The notes under the pieces were generated by a model, which saw only the letters and a list, made by a program, of their open reading frames with translations, was not told where the DNA came from and did no database searches. From Nitrospirota bacterium (lineage in GTDB: Bacteria > Nitrospirota > Thermodesulfovibrionia > Thermodesulfovibrionales > UBA6898), in the NCBI GenBank assembly GCA_004321925.1, contig SCQH01000006.1, positions 1 to 64,000 on the forward strand: 64,000 bases of DNA, given 5' to 3'. The position numbers and the translations under genes are program-made. This document shows positions 22,859 to 29,787 of the stretch, piece after piece (position 1 is the stretch's first letter; each line of letters starts with the position of its first letter).

Positions 22859-23095
22859 ATGAAGAGAATGATGCACCTGGCATCTCTCCTGCTGCTTATG
22901 GCGGCGCCTGCCTTTGGCAGCGAACAGTGCGTGGGGCAGTACAGCGGGACCTGCAGGGATGTCTGCAGGGCGGATGAAGAGGCGGCTGACGGCGCCTTTG
23001 TCGACTGCGCCGAAAAACAGGAATGCTGTGTCCCGAAGGCTGTCCCGAAAGAGAAGCAGGAAAAGGACCCATCTGCCGGCAAAAAGGGAACGTAG
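22859..23095 (+). CDS. Small secreted cysteine-rich protein with defensin-like cysteine spacing
   Basis: A 78-residue precursor starting at ATG 22859 (MKRMMHLASLLLLMAAPAFG), with a signal peptide and likely cleavage after AFG. The mature part has six cysteines spaced C-x7-C-x3-C-x13-C-x5-CC (QCVGQYSGTCRDVC, then DCAEKQECCVPK), ending in a charged Lys/Glu tail. This spacing falls in the range of beta-defensins and suggests three disulfides. A relation by descent is not claimed. It lies 13 bases after the ferritin-like gene. Function is unknown: it could be an antimicrobial peptide, an inhibitor or an envelope protein. Confidence 0.65.
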   Translation: MKRMMHLASLLLLMAAPAFGSEQCVGQYSGTCRDVCRADEEAADGAFVDCAEKQECCVPKAVPKEKQEKDPSAGKKGT

Positions 23096-23137
23096 GGCAA
23101 CGGACACCGGCTTTTGAGCCGTTTTGATGGTCTAATG

Positions 23138-23166
23138 CAGGGGGCTGCGCATTGCGCAGCCCCCTG
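23138..23166. terminator. Perfect 14-bp hairpin between convergent genes
   Basis: CAGGGGGCTGCGCA and TGCGCAGCCCCCTG pair perfectly around a single T. Because the two genes converge here, it could end transcription from both sides, though there is no T-run on either strand. The top of the stem must open to form a real loop. Confidence 0.6.
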
Positions 23167-23189
23167 TGGTCATTCAGGCAGCAGGCAGC

Positions 23190-25568
23190 TCAGAAAGTGA
23201 GTGAAAATCTGATGACGGCTTTCCGGGTCATACCGGCAGGGCTGAAGTCCCAGGTCCTGATAAGTCTCCGCAGGCACTGCTCCGGTTGCGTCCCCTTCAG
23301 GCTGTCTTCGATGACTCGGACCGTCCTGACCTTCCCCCGGGCATCGATGATCAGTTCAAAACGCAGCTTGCCGGGTTGCCCGGCCTTCCCGATGCATGCC
23401 TGCAGTTCGCTCAGATGCTGCTCCAGGAGCTTTTTTATGGCATCGGCCGGGAGGCCCTTTGATACCGTGATATCTCCGATGGCCGCTGACATCGATTTCT
23501 TGTCCTTCAGTCTCAGGTCCTCTTTCTTTGGCTCATTTGTTCCGAAGGGCGTTCCCGCGGCCATACTCGCGGGGCTTTCCGCAGGACGTGAGCTTTCCCC
23601 TGAGAGCATCCCTCCGAGCGCTTTTCTGAAGACCCCATTCTGGCGGGACTGCGGAGCGGCCGGCATAGGCATCGCCTGATCAGAGACCCCTTCAGGCATC
23701 GGGAGCGGCTGCCTGACCCGGGTCAGGTCCCCATTTTTATTGCGGACCTCGTTGTCGACCGCAACAAAGGATGTATAGGCGGTCAGGAGGTTGTAGTCAA
23801 GACCGAGGCGGGTGACCTCACGGACCCGTTTGTCATCAGACCGGAGAAGGTTGTAGTCTGAAAGGACCGATATCCGGTGGCGGGCCCAGAGATAGCGCAG
23901 GGCCTTGTTCGCCGATAAGGGTTTTACCCTGCCGACGTCGATCTTTTCGCTGAAGGGGCCGCTGCCTGACATGCCCTTGACCGTGATCGTGCCGGCGGCC
24001 TTCCCCTGCCATTTTCCGAAGATGATCACCGGCCGCTCCGAGAGCATGTCCGGTATGGTGAGTGGTTCGACGTCATAGGCCCTGAACCCGTCGTACCCGA
24101 CCGAGATATGCGAAAGGAGCGGCGACTGGACAAGGGTCCTGAAGGCTGCGGCACGAGCCGGCGCCTCCTCAGGTTTGGTTATGACAAAGGGTTCACCCAT
24201 GCCGACCCGCGCCATGCCCTCGATGAGATGGCGGTTGACGCTGCTGCCGATGCCGAAGGTGAACATATTTGCTTTATTAAGGTTCTGCCTGATGAGGTCG
24301 AAGACCTCTTCCTCGACCGTGACATACCCGTCAGTGGCGATGACAACAGAACGCGCATAACCGGCTGTCTGAGGCAGGGAAAGGGCCCGTTTCAGGGCAG
24401 GGAGGAGTTCTGTGCCGCCCCCGCCCTGCTGACGGTCGATAAAGGCGATGCCGTTTTTGATGTTCTCTGGTGTTGATGCAAGGGACTCCTGCGAGAGGAC
24501 TGCCGAGCCGCCCGAAAAAAGGAGGACATTAAATCTGTCCGCTGGCCGGAGGTTCGTGAGCAGGTCCCGAAAGAGCTTCTTCGAGATATCCAGCGGAAAG
24601 CCGAACATCGAGCCCGAGACATCGACAATGAATATATACTCGCGTCCCGGGATGTCTGAGGGGGAGACCCGTTTAGGCGGCTGCAGCATAAGCAGAAAGA
24701 AGTTCTCCTTTCCGGATTCGGACAGGAGCAGGCCGGACTCGATCTTGCCGCCTGCAAGCTGATACTTAAGGATGTAGTCCCTGTTGCCGCCCTTTGTTTC
24801 GGCCTTATCCAGCGCTGCAGTGGCGCGGGAAGGGCTGTCATAGGTGACCGAGACCTTATGTGAACTGCAGGCCAGATGCCGGATCGGCAGTCCGGCGGCG
24901 ATACGCACCTTGATATCAAAGGAATAGGCCGGGGCCTCTCCCTGGTGAAGGTGCGGGTTCTCGACCCACTGTTCCGGGGCAGGGGCCGCTGATGCCTGTT
25001 GATTCGAATACCGGGGACCGACGACCGTCGGGTAGACGAATTCATAGACCTTGTCCGTCGGCAGCATAAGCTCGGTATAGCGCAGTTCAACCACGATGAC
25101 GTCGCCCGGCAGGATATTGGCGACATTCATCTGAAAGACATTCGGCCTCTGCTGCTCCAGGAGCGAGGCGCTCCTGCCCTGTTTTTTTGCGTCCTCGTAT
25201 TCCTGCCGCGCATCCTCACGCTTTTTTATCTTCGCCTCGACGATACGCTTCCCTATGGTCATCTTCATGCCGTAGACCGCTGCACGTGTCGAGGCAGGGA
25301 AGACATAGACAGCCTCAAGCGTTCTTTTCCCCTCATTTTTATAGACCTGGGTGACGGTCACATCCGCGATCACCCCGCTGATCTGCACCTCTGCCTTTGT
25401 CGAGGAAAGAGGCATACGGTCGATACGGGGGTCGTCGCTCATGACGAAGAAATAGGGGGAAAGGGTCTTGTCGACGGAGAGCGCCTCCCGGGCGTGACAG
25501 AAGGTCCCGGTAAGGACCATGACGATAAGGACTGCAATGAAGACTGCTCCTGCTTGTTTGTGGTTCAT
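23190..25568 (-). CDS. VIT and von Willebrand A domain protein with AgmX/TonB-like C-terminus
   Basis: A 792-residue exported protein. After a signal or anchor (AGAVFIAVLIVMVLTGTFCH) comes a VIT domain (about 45-175; VTVTQVYKNEGKRTLEAVYV), as in inter-alpha-trypsin inhibitor heavy chains. A VWA domain (about 310-480) follows with a complete MIDAS start, D316-V-S-G-S320. After a Pro/Ser-rich linker, the last 100 residues (LEQHLSELQACIGKAGQPGK, then RFELIIDARGKVRTV and IRTWDFSPAG) resemble the AgmX/TonB C-terminal domain of envelope proteins. Metal-dependent protein binding at the cell envelope is inferred. It stands as a single gene. Confidence 0.85.
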   Translation of the reverse strand: MNHKQAGAVFIAVLIVMVLTGTFCHAREALSVDKTLSPYFFVMSDDPRIDRMPLSSTKAEVQISGVIADVTVTQVYKNEGKRTLEAVYVFPASTRAAVYGMKMTIGKRIVEAKIKKREDARQEYEDAKKQGRSASLLEQQRPNVFQMNVANILPGDVIVVELRYTELMLPTDKVYEFVYPTVVGPRYSNQQASAAPAPEQWVENPHLHQGEAPAYSFDIKVRIAAGLPIRHLACSSHKVSVTYDSPSRATAALDKAETKGGNRDYILKYQLAGGKIESGLLLSESGKENFFLLMLQPPKRVSPSDIPGREYIFIVDVSGSMFGFPLDISKKLFRDLLTNLRPADRFNVLLFSGGSAVLSQESLASTPENIKNGIAFIDRQQGGGGTELLPALKRALSLPQTAGYARSVVIATDGYVTVEEEVFDLIRQNLNKANMFTFGIGSSVNRHLIEGMARVGMGEPFVITKPEEAPARAAAFRTLVQSPLLSHISVGYDGFRAYDVEPLTIPDMLSERPVIIFGKWQGKAAGTITVKGMSGSGPFSEKIDVGRVKPLSANKALRYLWARHRISVLSDYNLLRSDDKRVREVTRLGLDYNLLTAYTSFVAVDNEVRNKNGDLTRVRQPLPMPEGVSDQAMPMPAAPQSRQNGVFRKALGGMLSGESSRPAESPASMAAGTPFGTNEPKKEDLRLKDKKSMSAAIGDITVSKGLPADAIKKLLEQHLSELQACIGKAGQPGKLRFELIIDARGKVRTVRVIEDSLKGTQPEQCLRRLIRTWDFSPAGMTRKAVIRFSLTF

Positions 25569-25646
25569 GACTGCCTCCTTGTTCTGTTTGATGAACAGTG
25601 AGACAAGGGAGGGGCCAAAAAAGTTCCCGGGGGAAAGAGATGCTGC

Positions 25647-26168
25647 TTATTGAGGGTCTTTGCCGGCCGGTCCGGATACTGCTGAAGGGTCACGGCCGCT
25701 GAGCCTTATCCCGTCGCTTTCGATGAGGATCAGCCGTTTTTTGTAGAGACCGCCGACCGCTTTTTTATAGGTCTTCTTGCTCATCCCGAACATGTGGTAG
25801 ATGCTCTGTGAGGGGCTTTTATCGGTCAGCGCAATAAAACCTCCATGCTCCTTCAGGGCTGCAAGTATCTTTTCGGAAAGTTCATCGATCTTCTCAGGCC
25901 CGGGCTTCTGAAGGCAGAGATCGATCTTCCCGTCCTCCCGCAGCTTCTTGATATACCCGGTTATATGCTGCCCCCTTCGCAGGGTCTGGAATATCTCGTT
26001 CTTATAGAGCATGCCTTCGGCAGAATCGTTGATCACAGCCTTATACCCGAGGGTCGTTCCGTTGCCGATCACCAGGTCCACGGCCTGGCTTTCCCGGAAT
26101 ACGGAAACCTGTTTGCCGGATAACATATCCTCAACTATCGTATCCTTCTTTTCGCCAGAGCGTTTCAT
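25647..26168 (-). CDS. CvfB-like S1/winged-helix protein, short form
   Basis: A 173-residue protein matching the C-terminal part of CvfB, an RNA-binding regulator. NGTTLGYKAVINDSAEGMLY is the last S1-like module, HITGYIKKLREDGKIDLCLQ closes it, and GGFIALTDKSPSQSIYHMFG, then MSKKTYKKAVGGLYKKRLIL, is the winged helix. Full CvfB has about 280 residues and further S1 modules at the front, which are missing here. The short N-terminal lead (SGEKKDTIVEDMLSGKQVSV) suggests an independent short version rather than a recent break. Confidence 0.75.
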   Translation of the reverse strand: MKRSGEKKDTIVEDMLSGKQVSVFRESQAVDLVIGNGTTLGYKAVINDSAEGMLYKNEIFQTLRRGQHITGYIKKLREDGKIDLCLQKPGPEKIDELSEKILAALKEHGGFIALTDKSPSQSIYHMFGMSKKTYKKAVGGLYKKRLILIESDGIRLSGRDPSAVSGPAGKDPQ

Positions 26169-26290
26169 GTTTTAGTTTATCGCCTGCCACGGCTTTTTGG
26201 CAACCAACGGTCCGGTTGCCGTGGAGTTTATCCTGTTCGATCAGGCGGTTGGCAATTAAGCAGGTTGATGTGGCAAGTTCCCTTTTTGTC

Positions 26291-26299
26291 TGCTATACT
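26291..26299 (+). promoter_or_regulatory. Extended -10 promoter of the STAS-like gene
   Basis: TGC-TATACT lies 24 bases before the ATG at 26323, with AAAAGGAG between as ribosome site. No -35 at normal spacing is seen. It is one of four TGC-TATRMT-type elements in the window. Confidence 0.45.
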
Positions 26300-26322
26300 G
26301 TTCATAAAAAAGGAGTTCTGTT

Positions 26323-26685
26323 ATGAAGAGGGTCGAGTTTGTCGGGCATCGCGGTCAGCAGATACTTTTCCTCGATTTTTCGAACTGCAGTGTTCCTGAA
26401 ATATTGGGGACGATAAAAGAGGCGAAAGCAGTGATCAGGGAGCAGCCTGAGCAGTCTCTCCTGACGCTTTCTGACGTGACGGATGCCGCTTTTAACGAAA
26501 CGGTCAGAATAGCGATGAAGGAGTTCACTCTCCATAACAAGCCCTATGTTAAGGCGGCTGCGGTTGTCGGGGTCACCGGCCTCAAGCGGATCATCTTTGA
26601 TGGGGTCTTGCTCTTTTCAAAACGTAAGATGTCGGCCTTTGACGGTCTTGATCCGGCCAAGGACTGGCTGGTAGACCAGGGATAA
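26323..26685 (+). CDS. STAS/SpoIIAA-like small protein
   Basis: A 120-residue protein of alternating strands and helices resembling SpoIIAA-like (STAS-fold) proteins: QQILFLDFSNCSVPEILGTI, SLLTLSDVTDAAFNETVRIA, then VKAAAVVGVTGLKRIIFDGV. The LTLSDVTDA strand-loop sits where STAS antagonists carry their phospho-serine, and a serine is present. Such proteins act in partner-switching or lipid binding. No kinase or sigma partner is adjacent, so the role is open. Confidence 0.6.
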   Translation: MKRVEFVGHRGQQILFLDFSNCSVPEILGTIKEAKAVIREQPEQSLLTLSDVTDAAFNETVRIAMKEFTLHNKPYVKAAAVVGVTGLKRIIFDGVLLFSKRKMSAFDGLDPAKDWLVDQG

Positions 26686-26744
26686 GAGGCAGCAGGAAAA
26701 TACAGGGCCGCTCTGAGCTGCCGTTTATTACCCTGCCAGCATGC

Positions 26745-27893
26745 TCAGGGGAGTTGCTTCACGTCAGACTTCAGCCAGGGCCAGTCCTGTTTCGACTCCC
26801 CGGTCTTCAGGGTCCCGTCAGGCTGATACTCCCTGACCGAAACGATCCGGCCGTGCTCGTAGATGACCTCAGCACTCTGCTTCTCATTCTCATCATATGC
26901 TGCATGCCTGCCGTGGCGGCGGCCAAGCTCATCAAAACCCTCTTCCATGAACTTTATCCTTCTGCCGGAAACGCTATGATACGTTATGACGATGCGCTCC
27001 GCGCCATTTGCATGTCTTTCGATGACCCTTCTTTCATAAGGACTTGCGGCCTTGCCAACAGCCTTCTCCTCCTGAGCCCTTGGTCGTGCCCCGGCAGCAG
27101 CCGGCCCCGGCGCCGGCCTGGCAGCGTAGTCGTCTTTCAATGCGCCGGCCCGGGGTAAGGCAGAAGCAGGTTTCTGCAGTACAGGGGCAGGCGGAGCCGA
27201 TGCCGGTGCCGACAATTCTCCTCGTGAGGCAGCGTCCTTATTCTCACGGGCCTGAGACAGGCGGTCATCCTGATAGCCCTCCCTGAGGAGCTCTTTCTTT
27301 TTAGGAGCAGTCTCGCTGCTCCTCTGCCTGGCCGGCTCCTCAGCCGGAGGCTGGGGCGCTGGCATCGGTTTATCGGCAGAAGCGGCTGTCGTCATCGGGG
27401 GAGAGGCCTCCCGGGCCTCAGTAAGTAAGTCTGTCCTGCCGCTGGCCTGTTGCTGCTCTTTTCGGTGAGGAGCCTCAGGTTGCGGCGCCTGCTGCAGGGG
27501 CGCGGCAGGCTGTTCAGTGGCAAGCGGTGAGAGGGTCTTGCCGACCTGCGGCTCCATCTCCCTGTATATAAGGACTGCGGTCACTGCGATCAGGAGCGTC
27601 GCTGCCGCGGTGACCGGGATACCCATGCGGAGGCCGCCGAAGAAGCGTGAGAGGATACCCCTCTGAGCGGTCTTTTCGTCCCGGATCCTGGCCATCACCT
27701 TTTGAGTGAGCCAGGCGGGCGGCTCAAGCTCTTCCAGCTCATTGAGCTGACTGACCGTCAGCCTGAGCTCCTCAAGCGCAGTGCGGCAGCCGGCGCATTG
27801 CGCACAATGTTCTTCAACCGCCTTTTTCTCATCAGGGGTGGTGAGGCCTTCGAGATAGGCATGCAGGTCTTTCCTTATCTTTCCGCAGTCCAT
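26745..27893 (-). CDS. Zinc-finger anti-sigma factor, membrane-anchored
   Basis: The N-terminal 75 residues form a zinc-finger anti-sigma domain: H-C-A-Q-C-A-G-C gives the H-x3-C-x2-C type site, preceded by LHAYLEGLTTPDEKKAVEEH. One membrane segment (GIPVTAAATLLIAVTAVLIY) leads to a long Pro/Ala/Gln-rich periplasmic linker. The last 80 residues (HANGAERIVITYHSVSGRRI, then YEHGRIVSVREYQPDGTLKT) resemble MORN/YwqK-type repeats and could sense envelope material. The start lies one base after the stop of the upstream sigma gene, so the pair forms an operon in which this protein would hold the sigma factor inactive. Confidence 0.85.
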   Translation of the reverse strand: MDCGKIRKDLHAYLEGLTTPDEKKAVEEHCAQCAGCRTALEELRLTVSQLNELEELEPPAWLTQKVMARIRDEKTAQRGILSRFFGGLRMGIPVTAAATLLIAVTAVLIYREMEPQVGKTLSPLATEQPAAPLQQAPQPEAPHRKEQQQASGRTDLLTEAREASPPMTTAASADKPMPAPQPPAEEPARQRSSETAPKKKELLREGYQDDRLSQARENKDAASRGELSAPASAPPAPVLQKPASALPRAGALKDDYAARPAPGPAAAGARPRAQEEKAVGKAASPYERRVIERHANGAERIVITYHSVSGRRIKFMEEGFDELGRRHGRHAAYDENEKQSAEVIYEHGRIVSVREYQPDGTLKTGESKQDWPWLKSDVKQLP

Positions 27894-27894
27894 A

Positions 27895-28503
27895 TTATCT
27901 TCTCCCCAGGAGCTTTTTGAGGCAGTTCTTTACTGATTCACGCGCCCGGAAGAGCCGCGACTTGACCGTGCCGTCGGCCAGGCTGAGCAGCGAACATATC
28001 TCATCATAGGCAAAGCCCTGGATGTCCCGCAGGACAAGGACCTCGCGGAAGTCGGCATCAAGGCCGCTGATGCATTTCTGCACCTGAGCCTGAACTTCCC
28101 TTTGCTCAAGGGTTTCGAGTACGGAGGGCCCGGAAGAGGCAGGCTCGGGCCTGATAAAGCCGTCCTCTGTGGTCATCGGCTCGTCCAGGGAGAATTCCCT
28201 GCGCTGCCCGGCCGTGCTTCCCTTTTTGAGGTGGTTGCGTGTCTGGTTGAGGACTATCGTATAAAGCCAGGTCGAAAACCTTGAGCGTTCCTCGAACCGC
28301 GGCAGCGCCTTATAGGCGGCGACAAAGGCGTCCTGGACGATCTCGCAGGCGTCTTCATAGTTTGCGGTCATTCTGTATGCAGTATTGAGCATCTTCTTCT
28401 GGTGTCTCCTGACCAGCTCTTCAAAGGCGTCCGTATCGCCTTTTTTGCAGAGCGAAACGAGTGCCTCGTCTTCGCTTGAGCCATATCCCTGAGCTGCTGT
28501 CAT
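27895..28503 (-). CDS. ECF-type RNA polymerase sigma factor
   Basis: A 202-residue extracytoplasmic function sigma factor. Region 2 includes FEELVRRHQKKMLNTAYRMT, ACEIVQDAFVAAYKALPRFE and SRFSTWLYTIVLNQTRNHLK. Region 4 includes CISGLDADFREVLVLRDIQG and DEICSLLSLADGTVKSRLFR. Region 3 is absent, as in all ECF factors. A cognate anti-sigma gene follows immediately. The divergent exported-protein gene at 28888 is a possible target. Which signal is sensed is unknown. Confidence 0.92.
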   Translation of the reverse strand: MTAAQGYGSSEDEALVSLCKKGDTDAFEELVRRHQKKMLNTAYRMTANYEDACEIVQDAFVAAYKALPRFEERSRFSTWLYTIVLNQTRNHLKKGSTAGQRREFSLDEPMTTEDGFIRPEPASSGPSVLETLEQREVQAQVQKCISGLDADFREVLVLRDIQGFAYDEICSLLSLADGTVKSRLFRARESVKNCLKKLLGRR

Positions 28504-28887
28504 CTATTAAGACAGTCCGGCGGCAAGAAATGTTCCGGAGAGGGGGAATATCATTTTCATATGATGACCTGTATGGGGGATGTGATGCCGCATAGTAAAC
28601 TTTACCATATTTCATTTCCGAATATTATTAACCCGACAAGTTAATCCCTGTATCCTGTCATTCCGGCTCGCCCGGAATCTATCCGAAAACAAAGATGGAT
28701 CCCCGACAAGCGGGGATGACAGATTGGGATGCTGAGAGCAAAGAGCCGAAAAGCCTGCAAGCAGTTTAGCTTTGTCATTCCGGCTTAAGCCTATTAAGTT
28801 GCCCGGTCAGCATTTCAAAGAGCCGGGAACAAAATCTCCTTCCTGCCTGTCTAACCAACCAAAGCATCACACGAAAGGAGAAAGAAG
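28504..28887. other. 384-bp divergent intergenic region between the sigma gene and an exported protein gene
   Basis: No gene is seen. It contains a dispersed palindromic repeat (28655-28722), a half copy (TGTCATTCCGGCTTAAGCC from about 28773) and the ribosome site GAAAGGAG at 28873-28880 before the gene at 28888. ATTATTAACCCGACAAGTTA near 28623-28642 is AT-rich and could belong to the sigma-gene promoter, but no clear boxes were found. Confidence 0.5.
28655..28722. repeat. Dispersed palindromic repeat (TGTCATTCC...GGGATGACA type)
   Basis: The ends CTGTCATTCC and GGGGATGACAG are inverted repeats. Inside are two smaller hairpins: CCGGCTCGCCCGG at the left and CCCCGACAAGCGGGG at the right. This two-hairpin make is a widespread class of short bacterial repeats, probably spread by transposases acting in trans. 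Confidence 0.75.
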
Positions 28888-29685
28888 ATGAAAAAGTTAG
28901 CGGTCCTTATCACAGTGGTTTGGTTGATGTCGGCAGGTGTAAGTTTCGGGTATCAGGCCAGGGAAACGGTGGAGGTCGACCTGGTCACCGGCCAGGGGGA
29001 GGTGCTGCAGGTCATACCGCACAAATATTATGAGGCGGACAGGATGCAGGTCATCAAGAAATACCTCGAGGCCCGGCAGGGCCAGACCTACAGCATCGTC
29101 ATCAGGAACAACTCCCCCGAGAGGATCGGGGTGGTCGTTGCCGTGGATGGCAGGAACATCATTACCGGGAAGAAGTCCTGGTTGAAGAACAGCGAGATGA
29201 TGTATATCATCGCGCCGTACGGCAGTACCCGGCTCGACGGGTGGCGGACCGACAACAGCACCATCCACCAGTTCTATTTTACGGACCCGGGGGACTCCTA
29301 TACCGTAAGGACCTTCAACGACACCTCGGCCATGGGCGTGATAGCGGTGGCCGCATTTAAGGAGAAGGAACCTTACCGGTATCCTTATCAGGAGCAGAGG
29401 TCCCTCGGCAAGGCGCCAGGACCGGCTGCAGGAGCCATGCCGCAGCGCAGCGCAAAGGATGCCCTCTCCGAGTCGGCCGCGACCGGCTTTGGGCAGGAGA
29501 GATATTCGCCGGTCGTCAGGGTAGAATTCGAGCCTCAGCAGACAGCCTTTCAGAAGACCCTCTTAAAGTATGAATGGCGCGAGACCCTCTGCAGGAAAGG
29601 CCTCCTGAGGTGCGGGGGCAGGGACCATAACCGGCTCTGGGACGAAGGCGGCTACGCCCCTTTCCCTCCGGGCTATGACCGCTGA
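28888..29685 (+). CDS. Exported protein of unknown function
   Basis: A 265-residue protein with a signal peptide (KLAVLITVVWLMSAGVSFGY). A beta-rich domain (about 25-160) contains YSIVIRNNSPERIGVVVAVD and GSTRLDGWRTDNSTIHQFYF. Such segments occur in a conserved envelope protein family often found near ECF sigma genes. A linker and a C-terminal part with CRKGLLRCGGRDHNRLWDEG follow; the two close cysteines could form a disulfide. It lies divergent to the sigma/anti-sigma pair, so it is a reasonable candidate for that regulon. Function not known. Confidence 0.75.
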   Translation: MKKLAVLITVVWLMSAGVSFGYQARETVEVDLVTGQGEVLQVIPHKYYEADRMQVIKKYLEARQGQTYSIVIRNNSPERIGVVVAVDGRNIITGKKSWLKNSEMMYIIAPYGSTRLDGWRTDNSTIHQFYFTDPGDSYTVRTFNDTSAMGVIAVAAFKEKEPYRYPYQEQRSLGKAPGPAAGAMPQRSAKDALSESAATGFGQERYSPVVRVEFEPQQTAFQKTLLKYEWRETLCRKGLLRCGGRDHNRLWDEGGYAPFPPGYDR

Positions 29686-29787
29686 AAGGCGAAAGGATTC
29701 GGGATTGCAATCTGGACAGGGGACATCCTTTGGGGGAGGTCCCCTGTTACACTGAAAAGGAGAGGCGCAAGGTATAATACTGAACAG

